Positions 26,001 through 33,998 of a stretch of 64,000 bases of DNA are shown one piece after another. The notes under the pieces are model-generated. The model saw only the letters and a list, made by a program, of their open reading frames with translations. It made no database searches and was not told where the DNA came from. A program made the position numbers and the translations under genes. The DNA is from Sphingobacterium tenebrionis (lineage in GTDB: Bacteria; Bacteroidota; Bacteroidia; Sphingobacteriales; Sphingobacteriaceae), in NCBI RefSeq assembly GCF_037126265.1, contig NZ_JAYLLN010000004.1, positions 1-64,000 of the forward strand, in the 5' to 3' direction. Each line of letters starts with the position of its first letter. Position 1 is the stretch's first letter.

Positions 26001-26924
26001 CTCCTTATACCGTTTACCATCTTCAAAAAGAATCCCTTTTTCATCTTCCTTCCAAAAATCGCGGTTATACGCATTCAGATGGCCTTGGTAGAATCCAAAC
26101 TTTGGAATCAAAACCGGATGGCCAGTCAATTGATAGAAATCGTTCAATAAACCGATCGGTGAATCACTCACCGTAATGAACGCATCCAGGTAATTGGTTT
26201 CATGGGATAGGTTGACAACGGCTTTCTCTTTGTTCCCGAAGTCGTATTTTCCCTTTTTGAAGGTGTACCACATAAAGCCATAGCCTTTGGTTGACCAATA
26301 GAAAGGTGTTGGCGAAGCAACTCCCCCATCTGTCCAGCTGTTGGTGTTTTCGATCAGAATGGTCTTTCCTTTATGGGAGAACCTGCCGTTCTGCACCCCA
26401 CCCCCATAAAAATATTCATCCGGGTTTTCCTTGAATTTCAAGACCACCTGCTTCTTATCGAAAGCGAAAGCGGCAAGGGATTCCAAGACCAATTGATTGT
26501 TCTTTTTATTATAAACTTTAAAGGTGGTTGTTTTTTTATCGACCTCAATCTTCAGTTCTGCTGTTTCGATGCTCGCTACGTTGGCATCAGATGATACTTG
26601 GAGTTGGTTCACGGATTTCCTAGGATTATCGACCAGGATCTGGGCTTCAGGTTTTGCCTGCGGATCGCGAAGGATTCCGCCATGGTTGTCCTGAAAGATC
26701 CGAAAGATGTTGTTCCCATAAAAATCCAAAGCAATACGCTGCTTATTGGATAATAATAGCTCTACCGTTGTTGGGTTTATCTTACTGATGGAAACAACCG
26801 ACACGCTATCCTGCTGTTGGATATGTTGGGCTATAGGTTCTGAAAATGTAGTCGCCATGGATGGACCAGCAAAAAGCAAGGAGATTGCCAATGCCCAGTA
26901 CATCTTTGAATGTTTGTTATGCAT
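23070..26924 (-). CDS. Modular GH31 glycosidase with FN3, F5/8C, dockerin and cohesin-like domains
   Basis: A 1284-residue secreted enzyme with a signal peptide (~1-24). GH31 N-terminal beta domain ~40-260, (beta/alpha)8 barrel ~270-590. The probable nucleophile is D422 in LKTDVAWVGAGYSFGLNG and the acid/base D474 in YAGIWSGDQTGG. After C-terminal beta domains come an FN3 repeat (~863-940), an F5/8 type C carbohydrate-binding domain (~945-1080), a dockerin-like pair of calcium loops (GDINNDRLIDRNDL at 1090, GDINKNGLIDAYDI at 1126) and a cohesin-like beta-domain (1158-1284). The SGLSGQPNITSDMDGIFGG region and this module set resemble GH31 enzymes acting on alpha-linked N-acetylgalactosamine of glycans (GH31_18 type), but specificity is inferred. 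No SusCD pair or sugar genes adjoin it, and it is divergent from the TIR operon. Confidence 0.85.
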   Translation of the reverse strand: MHNKHSKMYWALAISLLFAGPSMATTFSEPIAQHIQQQDSVSVVSISKINPTTVELLLSNKQRIALDFYGNNIFRIFQDNHGGILRDPQAKPEAQILVDNPRKSVNQLQVSSDANVASIETAELKIEVDKKTTTFKVYNKKNNQLVLESLAAFAFDKKQVVLKFKENPDEYFYGGGVQNGRFSHKGKTILIENTNSWTDGGVASPTPFYWSTKGYGFMWYTFKKGKYDFGNKEKAVVNLSHETNYLDAFITVSDSPIGLLNDFYQLTGHPVLIPKFGFYQGHLNAYNRDFWKEDEKGILFEDGKRYKESSKNEGGTKESLNGEKNNYQFSARAVIDRYKNHDMPLGWVLPNDGYGAGYGQTETLDGNIQNLKEFGDYARQHGVEIGLWTQSDLHPKDSIGALLQRDIVKEVRDAGVRVLKTDVAWVGAGYSFGLNGVADVGHIMPYYGNDARPFIISLDGWAGTQRYAGIWSGDQTGGVWEYIRFHIPTYIGSGLSGQPNITSDMDGIFGGKNKTVNTRDFQWKTFTPMELNMDGWGSNEKYPHALGEPVASINRHYLKWKSELMPYAYSIAKEALDGKPMIRAMFLDYPNPYTLGTSTQYQFLYGPNILVAPIYQETKADTLGNDIRNGIYLPEGEWVDYFSGETFAGNRIVNNYQAPIWKLPVFVKRGAIIPLTNPNNNVKEIKKDHRIYEVYPFGKTIFNEYDDDGATQAYLYGQGVTTCIDSELDDKGKAKITVHPTVGEYPDFVAERSTEFRVNATAKPKRVLAFIGKKRVKLTEVNNLEDFSSGTNVYFYEERPNLNQFATKGSEFEKVAIIKNPLIHVKVEKVNTQEEAVSTEIQGYVFQPMNTFLKSTGAVAAPARVQVSEANTKAYTLSPTWDLVNNADYYEISFQDMLYSHIQDSTLLFDGLKAETDYQFKIRSVNKDGVSDWKDFQKKTKANPLQFAITGITASTSVPNQGSEGVNRLFDFDEGNMWHTKWGQKAVPFDMIIDLNSFNQLDKFHYLPRSGRGNGILLKGKVYYSSDKKNWTEAGDINWENNDSEKQFVFSEKPNARFIKLAISDAVGGFGSGRELYVFKVPGTESYRPGDINNDRLIDRNDLTSYLNYTGLRQGDADFEGYVSNGDINKNGLIDAYDISNVATRLDGGVEINSEEKLGGSISISTDKVNYAKDEIVEIHVKGNKLVGVNALSFALPYSSQDYEYVGIENMLVKQMDNMTNDRLHTNGQKALYPTFVNVGNQETLKVDSGDIFVIKLKAKRALKFNLKMLDGILVDKGLDAVRF

Positions 26925-27087
26925 ATAATACGATCAATATTTTAATTCTGTCTGCTGTTTATGTTTAATCGTATGTTTTAAAAAAGGTTTTTAAAGGTAG
27001 CAAATTCGGGATAAAAACAATTCAAGCCTATTAAGAAGTTACAAAAACTTTGTGGATTAATTTTTGTGTTAGAGAAAGGAGCTAATT

Positions 27088-30000
27088 ATGGAGAACCAAG
27101 AAAACGAAAAGAGATATAAAGCATTTATTAGCTACAGTCATGCAAACAATCAGGGGGAAGGGCGCAAATGGGCAGACTGGCTACATCATGCTTTAGAGAC
27201 CTATGAAATCCCGGAGGATCTCATCGGTAAGAAAAATAAGGCCGGACAGGAAATTCCGCGGCAGATCTACCCTGTTTTTCAGGATGAAAAGGAACTTTCA
27301 GCAAGTTCCAGTTTGAGCAATTCCTTGACCTCTGCCCTGGACAATTCCGAATTTCTGATCTACCTCAGCTCACCCCGCTCGGCGAAATCCACGTATGTAA
27401 GGGATGAGATCCGCTATTTCAAGCAAACGGGAAAATCCAAACAGGTTATGGCATTGATCATCAGTGGAGAACCCGAATACGGAGAGGTTCAGACCGATGC
27501 CCAATGTTTCCCGCCAGAATTGAGATTCCATGTGGATGCCGATGGGAAAGTGGATGAAACAAAACCGGAAGAGGTGTTGGCAGCGGATGTTCGCATCCCC
27601 CACAGCCAAGAAGAAGGTTTTACCTCCGCCGAGGCGCTAAGAAGGCAACTGCACGATAATAATGTTCCCCAACAGCAGATCAAAGCGGAAGTGGAGGAAT
27701 ACAAAAAGCGGTTGGATTTGGCCTTGTTGAAGATCATCTCCGGCATTTTAGGGGTTCCATTGGGCGAATTGACCAAGCGCGACCAGGCCTATCAGATGGA
27801 GAAGATGAAGCAAAAGAACCGCAACATCAAACGCATTGCTACAGCGATCTCGGCCTTGGCCATCATGGCTATCATTGCTGGGATATTTGCCTGGAACCAG
27901 CGAAATTCTGCCTTAAGGAATCTGGCGAAATCACTTTATACCTCTGGCATCAATAAATTGACCGAAAGCGAATATGGCGATGGAGCCGCATATATTGCTG
28001 AAGCAACCCGCCGTGGGGATGAAAGCGCCAAATTATTTGCCAATTCCATGCTGGCCGTACAAGAGGATCTGACCCTGATGCCCAATATGAACTATGGGAA
28101 TCTGCGATTCAGCCCGAATGGTAAATGGCTCGTTGGATTTGCCAATGTAGGCGGGTTCAAAAATGTACTACAGGTTTGGGATGCCGTAAATAGAAAGTTC
28201 CATAAACAGGTGGATAGCATTTATATCAATCAAATCCGATATCCTTTGTTCGATGCGCAGCAACGGGTCTATGTTACAGCAAAAGATCGGAACAATATTG
28301 TTCGCTATGATATCGAAAAGGATAAGGAGGAATTACTCCGAGCGAATCAGGATTCTAGTTTTGTTTATAATTTAGCGGTTTCGCCAAATGGCAAATACGT
28401 TATTTTTATTGTTAAAACGGCATTCTATTTATTGGATACAGAAACCAAGTCGGAACAATTAATATGGAATATGCCACAGTATGGTGCCAACAGTGCTTAT
28501 TTCTCCAGCAATTCTAAAAACTTTGTGTTAAGCCATACTCTAAACAGTGATTTAACAACGGTTAAATTCTTTGATATCCAAGCTGGGAATGCCAATGAGC
28601 TGACCGAAAAGCCCTTAAATTCCAGTATTGCAAAAGCAACCTTTTCAGACGACGGGAACCAGATTTTGGTCAATAACCTGGATGGATTATATGCCTATAA
28701 TTTCAGCACTGGGGCTTCCTGGGCTAGTTTAAGGCCTATCAATGGCGCAGGTTATCAATATGCTGGTTTTGTAAACAAAGAGCTTTTTGCAGGGAGTGGA
28801 AATTCCATAAGCCGATTGGATCCCAACTCCGGTAGGGTATTGAAAAGCAGCCCCCTACCGGAAAACCTATTCTACCTTTCCAAATTGAATAAGATCATCG
28901 AAAATGACCCATCTAATCTGGATTTTACTTCTCCTGATTGGACCCAAACTTTGGTCAGCAATAATAAACAGACTTTTATTGAAAATGTAAAGGCATTGCC
29001 GTTGAACCTTGCCCAACTGTTTGGGCCAAAGGACATGAAGATTTTCATTCCTGGGCTGTTAGAAAATGAAGCCTTGATCTCCTATAAAAACAAAAAGCAG
29101 ATCGATAAGATAAACTTGGACACCCAGGAAAAGACCGAAGGGTTTATCCGGATACCGGAAGTAATGGAAACCATGATGGTCCTTTATAAATCAAAACATA
29201 TTTTGGTAAAGGGTTCCAGCGGAAAGACCTACATATTTGATGCAGCAACCGGTAAACAGAAAGGAACACCTTTTGCAACCCAGGCCAAACTTTATCTATT
29301 CAATGCCGATCAAAGTCAGGTGTTGACCCGAACTTCGCAAAACAGTTTCGCTGCTTGGGATGTAGCTACCGGAAAACAATTATTAACCTATGAAGAGAGT
29401 AAGCCTTTAGTTGGTTTTTCGGTTTCATCAGATTTTAGCAAAGCGATTATCGTAGAACCTGGGAAATGGAGAGTAATCGATATTGCCAGCAAAAAGGTGC
29501 TTAAGGAAGGTAAGGAAAATTTAAGTTCTGGGAAGTTCAATCCCGCAGGAAAACATTTGGTTCTGGTGGAAGGAAATGGTAATACCCAGGTGTTGGAAAC
29601 CCAAAACTTCCAACCCATCCTTAAATTGAAAACGATTGAATTCCCATTTATCACGTTTAATAACAAAGGTAATGTCATGGCCATTTCGGAAGATGCCAAT
29701 CATATGCGGTTATGGGATCTGGATAAAAAGAAATCCTTTGGCCAGAACATCCGGGTCAGCAAAACTTCCACGAATTTCCATTTCACCGAAGATGACCAAC
29801 GTATCATCATTCAGGATGACACTGACAACCTGAACTATGTTGTAAAAGTCATAGATGCCAAAACGGGCAATATTTTGACCATGCCCTTTATCAACCAACG
29901 TTTTGATAGAATGTACATCATGCCAGGCGACAAGAAGATCATGACCTGGACCAGCCTGATGGAAGGCAATAGCATTAATATCTGGGAAATCCCTGGATTG

Positions 30001-30426
30001 GTCGATATCAACAAGGATAAACTGGCGAATGATTTGGAATTGTTCTATGGGAAGAAATACGATGAAGAAACCGGCTCTATCCTTCCTTATGTTGGCAATA
30101 AAGCCGATTTCAACACTTGGTATTTCGAGGATCCTTATACACGGACAGTTTCGCCAAACTCCAACAATAATATCTTGGATGTGCTTCGAAAGAACTACCC
30201 CATCAAGAACGATGCGAACCTGCAGATCTTAGGGGTGGCCTATAACCATCATCCCCTATCCCGAGCCATGCTGGCGGCACATTTTTCAAAGCATCCGGAA
30301 CAGAAATACCTTGGAAAAAGATTGTTGGCCGTCACGGAAATCCAATTAGCAAAAATCAAGGATAAAGGCTTGAAGACCGAAGTGGAAAACCTGTTGAACG
30401 AAGCAAAACAGAACCTGAACAAATAG
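27088..30426 (+). CDS. TIR domain - TM - WD40/beta-propeller-like signalling protein
   Basis: An 1112-residue protein. Residues 9-130 form a TIR domain: KAFISYSHAN at the first strand, FQDEKELSASSSLSNSL as BB-loop region, LIYLSSPRSAKSTYV and the probable catalytic E107 in RDEIRYF, the position of the glutamate in NADase-active TIRs. Residues 131-250 carry a linker ending LLKIISGILGVPLGELTKRD, a TM helix lies at ~250-268, and the rest (~330-1010) contains repeated propeller-like blades (LQVWDA, AAWDVATGKQ, MRLWDL, INIWEI). Topology suggests a cytosolic TIR and either a cytosolic or periplasmic sensor propeller. Likely an effector or signal-producing protein of a defence or stress system. A GGAG precedes the start. 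The next gene begins 23 bp downstream, making an operon. Confidence 0.85.
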   Translation: MENQENEKRYKAFISYSHANNQGEGRKWADWLHHALETYEIPEDLIGKKNKAGQEIPRQIYPVFQDEKELSASSSLSNSLTSALDNSEFLIYLSSPRSAKSTYVRDEIRYFKQTGKSKQVMALIISGEPEYGEVQTDAQCFPPELRFHVDADGKVDETKPEEVLAADVRIPHSQEEGFTSAEALRRQLHDNNVPQQQIKAEVEEYKKRLDLALLKIISGILGVPLGELTKRDQAYQMEKMKQKNRNIKRIATAISALAIMAIIAGIFAWNQRNSALRNLAKSLYTSGINKLTESEYGDGAAYIAEATRRGDESAKLFANSMLAVQEDLTLMPNMNYGNLRFSPNGKWLVGFANVGGFKNVLQVWDAVNRKFHKQVDSIYINQIRYPLFDAQQRVYVTAKDRNNIVRYDIEKDKEELLRANQDSSFVYNLAVSPNGKYVIFIVKTAFYLLDTETKSEQLIWNMPQYGANSAYFSSNSKNFVLSHTLNSDLTTVKFFDIQAGNANELTEKPLNSSIAKATFSDDGNQILVNNLDGLYAYNFSTGASWASLRPINGAGYQYAGFVNKELFAGSGNSISRLDPNSGRVLKSSPLPENLFYLSKLNKIIENDPSNLDFTSPDWTQTLVSNNKQTFIENVKALPLNLAQLFGPKDMKIFIPGLLENEALISYKNKKQIDKINLDTQEKTEGFIRIPEVMETMMVLYKSKHILVKGSSGKTYIFDAATGKQKGTPFATQAKLYLFNADQSQVLTRTSQNSFAAWDVATGKQLLTYEESKPLVGFSVSSDFSKAIIVEPGKWRVIDIASKKVLKEGKENLSSGKFNPAGKHLVLVEGNGNTQVLETQNFQPILKLKTIEFPFITFNNKGNVMAISEDANHMRLWDLDKKKSFGQNIRVSKTSTNFHFTEDDQRIIIQDDTDNLNYVVKVIDAKTGNILTMPFINQRFDRMYIMPGDKKIMTWTSLMEGNSINIWEIPGLVDINKDKLANDLELFYGKKYDEETGSILPYVGNKADFNTWYFEDPYTRTVSPNSNNNILDVLRKNYPIKNDANLQILGVAYNHHPLSRAMLAAHFSKHPEQKYLGKRLLAVTEIQLAKIKDKGLKTEVENLLNEAKQNLNK

Positions 30427-30449
30427 CAGCGAAAAAAAGATAACGACGC

Positions 30450-32135
30450 ATGAAGTTAACCCGCAGACAGAAAGGCCTCCTAGGCATTTTATTTATCATA
30501 GCCATGATCATTTTGTCCTGGATAGGATTGGCGAAGTATTTTCCGGAGAGTAATGTGCTTCGGTATATACCGGACCGCATCTACCGCATCATCAAGATCG
30601 TTTTTGGTGGGGATCCCTCGGCAAGTTCCTTGGAACCAGATCATGTTCCCTGGGAGTTGATCCTAGTCAAGATCGGCAGTATTTTCATCCTATTGTTTGG
30701 GGCATACAAGATTATCCAAAAGGTCTTTTCGGAACAGCTGAATTTATTGAAGGCTTCTTTAAAAAACAGGCATACCATTTCGGTGGGGATTTCGAAAAAG
30801 GGAAAACAGTTATTGCATAGCGTGAAGAAAGACAAACAGGAAAAGGCAATCGCGATCGAAAAGGAATTGGAACATGTAAATAGCAGCAGCATCAAAAAGG
30901 AAGGACATCTGCTCATCAATGGGAATGCGGAAGATGAGCTGACCTTATTGGAGGCGGGCATCCGTAGAGCTTCCCGATTGATCGTTTTTCTGGAAAACGA
31001 ACAGACGGTCATCGAAATCGTTCAAAAGGTGCAGGAAATCTTGAAGAAGAAACCTTCGGATCAGTTGTTGAAATGCTACATCCACCTTCGGAACCCGCGG
31101 TTGGTGGATCTGTTGAAGAATGCCGGCCTCCGGTTTGAACGCAGTAATATGGAGCTTCATTTTTTCAATATCCATAAGATGGTCGCTCGTTCATTTTTCA
31201 ATCGAATTCCTCATTTGGTTCGGGAACAACAGCTGGAGTTGAACACCTTGAAGCAATTGGTTTTTATCGGTTATTCTGATTATGCCAAGGCTTTGATGAT
31301 TCAGGCCTTCCGGATCTTGCACTTCGATCCCCAACAAGATTTTAGGATTTTGGTCTTTTCGAACAATACAGCAGCAGAGCAGCTCATTTTTGAAGAACAG
31401 TTCCCTAAGGCGCATCATATTTTTGATTATTCATTTGTTCCGTTCCAGGGATCGTTCAATAACGTCTTCCAGGAATCGGGATTATTGGAACAAGGGAATC
31501 GGAGTTTGGTTATCCATGCCGATGCGGATGATCAGACCAACCTCAACCTGGCATTGGAAATGTTGGATCGGACCAAAGGTCAGGACTTCCCTATTTTCTG
31601 TCTGAATACCGAGGGTGATGGCCTAAGGTCATTGATTGCGCAGGAAGAGGAACTGAAGCGGATTCAGTTTTTTGGAAATATGGAGGAGACCTGTCATATC
31701 GAATTTATTACCGGCGAAAAACAGGATCGATTGGCACAGGCCATCCATGATGATTACAGGAAATTATTGGCTGGCACCGAGTCGGAGAGTGCAAGTTATA
31801 CTTCGGATTGGCTGACCTTATCGGAAGATGCGAAGGATGCCTCCAGGACGCAGGCTGATCATATCATCTATAAATTTTTGCTGACAGGTAAACCTTTGGT
31901 TGATCCAGATCCATCCAGATTGGATTTTGAAGGGGATGAGCTGGAAACTTTGGCCATGATCGAACATAACCGTTGGATGGCACATCGCTATATCCAGGGA
32001 TGGGATTTTGGCGAAGTGCGGGATGATCAGTTGAAACTTCATCCCTCTATGATCCCTTGGGATATCCTATCGGAAAGTGAGCGGCAAAAGGATCGCGATA
32101 CGGTGTTAAGGCTAAAAGAGTTGATGAAAGTTTAA
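30450..32135 (+). CDS. Membrane protein with TrkA-N-like domains and C-terminal RyR domain
   Basis: A 561-residue protein with two N-terminal membrane helices (~9-26 and ~69-87). Residues ~108-250 and ~266-430 look like two Rossmann/TrkA-N-like modules (strand-turn beginnings ISVGISKKGKQLL and LVFIGYSDYAKALMIQAF, acidic strand end LVIHADADDQTN). Residues ~465-557 match the RyR (ryanodine receptor) domain: AMIEHNRWMAHRYIQGW followed by HPSMIPWDILSESERQKDRD. In prokaryotes RyR domains have been proposed to sense nucleotide-derived ligands, and TrkA-N regulates channels. Encoded 23 bp after the TIR gene. Function is not established, but it is likely the membrane partner or effector of the TIR protein. 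Confidence 0.8.
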   Translation: MKLTRRQKGLLGILFIIAMIILSWIGLAKYFPESNVLRYIPDRIYRIIKIVFGGDPSASSLEPDHVPWELILVKIGSIFILLFGAYKIIQKVFSEQLNLLKASLKNRHTISVGISKKGKQLLHSVKKDKQEKAIAIEKELEHVNSSSIKKEGHLLINGNAEDELTLLEAGIRRASRLIVFLENEQTVIEIVQKVQEILKKKPSDQLLKCYIHLRNPRLVDLLKNAGLRFERSNMELHFFNIHKMVARSFFNRIPHLVREQQLELNTLKQLVFIGYSDYAKALMIQAFRILHFDPQQDFRILVFSNNTAAEQLIFEEQFPKAHHIFDYSFVPFQGSFNNVFQESGLLEQGNRSLVIHADADDQTNLNLALEMLDRTKGQDFPIFCLNTEGDGLRSLIAQEEELKRIQFFGNMEETCHIEFITGEKQDRLAQAIHDDYRKLLAGTESESASYTSDWLTLSEDAKDASRTQADHIIYKFLLTGKPLVDPDPSRLDFEGDELETLAMIEHNRWMAHRYIQGWDFGEVRDDQLKLHPSMIPWDILSESERQKDRDTVLRLKELMKV

Positions 32136-32196
32136 TATCTTTGGGAGCATGAAGGAGAAGACCAGAATATCTTTGGAAGCATGAAGGAAAAGACCA
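32133..32196 (+). repeat. 32-bp tandem duplication over the thiD start
   Basis: Two copies of AATATCTTTGGRAGCATGAA with the following GGARAAGACCAG, offset by exactly 32 bp and differing at two positions. Each copy contains an ATG and a TATCTTTG promoter-like element, so the start region, including the possible -7 box, was duplicated. Confidence 0.9.
32149..32184 (+). CDS. 11-residue leader ORF overlapping the thiD start
   Basis: The upstream copy of the duplicated start (ATG at 32149) opens a reading frame MKEKTRISLEA that ends in TGA at 32182-32184, overlapping the thiD ATG as ATGA. It arises because the 32-bp duplication is not a multiple of three. It may be translated and couple reinitiation on thiD. 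No evidence for conservation. Confidence 0.35.
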   Translation: MKEKTRISLEA

Positions 32197-33011
32197 GCTT
32201 TCGGGTTCCTATCGTGTTGAGCATTGCAGGCTTTGATGGGTCTGCAGGTGCCGGCATTCAGGCCGACAATAAAACCATCGGTTCATTGGGCTGTTATGCT
32301 GTTAATGTCCTTTCGGCTTTACCCATCCAGAATAGCCTAGGTGTTAAATCGGTCTTCGCCTTACCCTCTGCTATTTTCCAACAACAGCTTATTTCGATAG
32401 TTGAAGATTGTTATCCGGATGTGATAAAAATCGGGATGTTGTATCAGGCGGATGATGTTGCTTTCTTAGCGGAATTTTTGCAGGATTATCAGGGTAAAGT
32501 GGTGATGGACCCGGTGATGATCAGCAGTAGTGGGCATAGGCTTATGGAGGAAGATTGTTTGATGCGTGTAAAGCAGGATATTTTTCCTTTAGTGGACCTG
32601 TTGACCCCGAACCTTCCCGAAATATCCTATTTGTTGGGAGAAACGGTTAAGGAGTTGGCCGACATGGAAAGTATTTCCTCTGCGGCCTTGGATTTGGGTG
32701 CTAAAGCAGTGCTATTGAAGGGGGGGCATCTGGATTTGGATGTGCTTAGTAGTATGTTGGTACAAAAGGATAAGGATGTGAAGATTTTTGAAACGGAAAG
32801 GATAGAAAGTCGGAATACGCATGGGACAGGTTGCACACTTTCATCGGCCATAGCTAGTTATTTGGCACTAGGCGAAGATTTGGAAACGGCTTGTGAAAAA
32901 GGGATTGTTTATACGCACAGGGCAATTGCTACAGCGGTAGACCTGGAGATCGGAAAGGGAAATGGCCCATTGAACCATGCCTTTGATCCGAAGAAATTAA
33001 TAAAGATTTAA
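32181..33011 (+). CDS. thiD: Hydroxymethylpyrimidine / phosphomethylpyrimidine kinase
   Basis: A 276-residue ribokinase-fold kinase of thiamine biosynthesis that phosphorylates HMP and HMP-P to HMP-PP in the cytosol. Signatures include SIAGFDGSAGAGIQAD near residue 15 (usually SDSSGGAGIQAD), DPVMISSSGHRLM near 110 and the C-terminal anion-hole GTGCTLSSAIA near 214. Length is normal. Start is the second copy of the duplicated region because the first is in another frame. It follows the TIR/RyR operon by 45 bp; no other thi gene is nearby, so linkage to that operon is probably incidental. Confidence 0.92.
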   Translation: MKEKTSFRVPIVLSIAGFDGSAGAGIQADNKTIGSLGCYAVNVLSALPIQNSLGVKSVFALPSAIFQQQLISIVEDCYPDVIKIGMLYQADDVAFLAEFLQDYQGKVVMDPVMISSSGHRLMEEDCLMRVKQDIFPLVDLLTPNLPEISYLLGETVKELADMESISSAALDLGAKAVLLKGGHLDLDVLSSMLVQKDKDVKIFETERIESRNTHGTGCTLSSAIASYLALGEDLETACEKGIVYTHRAIATAVDLEIGKGNGPLNHAFDPKKLIKI

Positions 33012-33320
33012 CCTGTTTTTCTTATACAAGCTGATTTATAAGTTTATTTACTTCATTCACTACCTCTAACGTGTGGAAATTGTTAATTAATCATGATTTT
33101 TTTAGTAAGTATAGGTTTGGATTTCCTTTGTTACAATTGAATAATAAAACAGGAAATATCGATTATTTTACAATTTTGAACTAATAAATAATTTAATGGG
33201 CGCAAATTGAACACAATGTAGCTTTTTCATTATATTATAAGAAAAATTATGTAACAAACTCCTATATATTACATCTTAATCGAAGAATTTTAGTAAATTA
33301 GGTAAACTTTTAATAAAAGT
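33012..33320. other. Intergenic AT-rich region
   Basis: 309 bases without a gene, hairpin or recognised promoter; it should contain the promoter of the following NlpE-like gene. Confidence 0.45.
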
Positions 33321-33788
33321 ATGAGAAACACATTTTTGGCAATGGGGGCCATTGCGTTGATTTCTTTTAGCGCTTGTACCTCCAATAATAAAAAGCAATT
33401 TGAAACGAAGGACACTTCGGAATTGGTATCTCCGGATACGACAGCCACTGCTCATGCAGATCATGCGCACAATTCGCAGAATTCCTTGGATTGGAATGGA
33501 ACCTATAAAGGGGTTGTTCCTTGTGCGGATTGTCCGGGAATAGAGACGACCATTGTTTTGAATAATGATGAGACGTTTAGTTATACGGGTGTTTATCAGG
33601 AAAGAGATACCAAGGTGGAAGATACCGGGAAGTTTATGTGGCATGACAATGGAAGTGTGGTGCACCTGATGGGTAAGGAAGTGAACATGAAGTTGAGGGT
33701 CGGAGAAAACAGGTTGTTTTCTTTGGATCAGGATGGGAAGCCTATTGAGGGACCATTGAAGGATAAGTATATCCTGGAAAAACAATAA
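33321..33788 (+). CDS. NlpE N-terminal domain lipoprotein
   Basis: A 155-residue lipoprotein with lipobox SFSAC (Cys19) and a linker rich in His/Ala (HADHAHNSQN). Residues 57-150 are the NlpE/copper-resistance N-terminal barrel: WNGTYKGVVPCADCPGIETT with the C68-x2-C71 pair. NlpE in E. coli senses surface attachment and copper through Cpx; whether that applies here is unknown. The His-rich linker could bind metal. Confidence 0.85.
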   Translation: MRNTFLAMGAIALISFSACTSNNKKQFETKDTSELVSPDTTATAHADHAHNSQNSLDWNGTYKGVVPCADCPGIETTIVLNNDETFSYTGVYQERDTKVEDTGKFMWHDNGSVVHLMGKEVNMKLRVGENRLFSLDQDGKPIEGPLKDKYILEKQ

Positions 33789-33815
33789 AGTCTTTTACAC
33801 TAACAATTAATAATG

Positions 33816-33842
33816 AAAAAGCCGGAGTTCTCCGGCTTTTTT
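33816..33842 (+). terminator. Terminator after NlpE-like gene
   Basis: GCCGGA-gttc-TCCGGC followed by TTTTTT, with an A-run upstream that makes it usable on the other strand too. Confidence 0.9.
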
Positions 33843-33875
33843 GGTTTTATTAGGCGTCAATGAGGATGTTTTTTG

Positions 33876-33992
33876 CGTCATTGCGAGGCACGAAGCAATC
33901 TTTCGATTAGTGTAAAGATTGCTTCGTACCTCGCAATGACGATATAGTCGCAATGACGATGGATTGCTTCGTCGTACCTCCTCGCAATGACG
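33876..33992. repeat. CGTCATTGCGAGG repeat cluster B
   Basis: Starts with CGTCATTGCGAGGCACGAAG, then a GCAATCTTT/AAAGATTGC hairpin and two inverted ends, CCTCGCAATGACG. The cluster begins 34 bp after a terminator and stops 7 bp before the convergent pyrD gene's stop. A degenerate copy, GGCGTCAATGAGGATG, lies at 33854. Confidence 0.85.
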
Positions 33993-33998
33993 CAATCC

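Noticed and set aside
23070..26924. GH31 gene as part of a polysaccharide utilisation locus
   Set aside because: No SusC/SusD pair, sulfatase or other glycosidase lies within several kb; the nearest SusC is about 36 kb away with other genes between.
32181..33011. thiD as a third member of the TIR/RyR system
   Set aside because: It has complete housekeeping motifs, its own promoter-like element and no logical connection to the signalling genes; co-location appears incidental.
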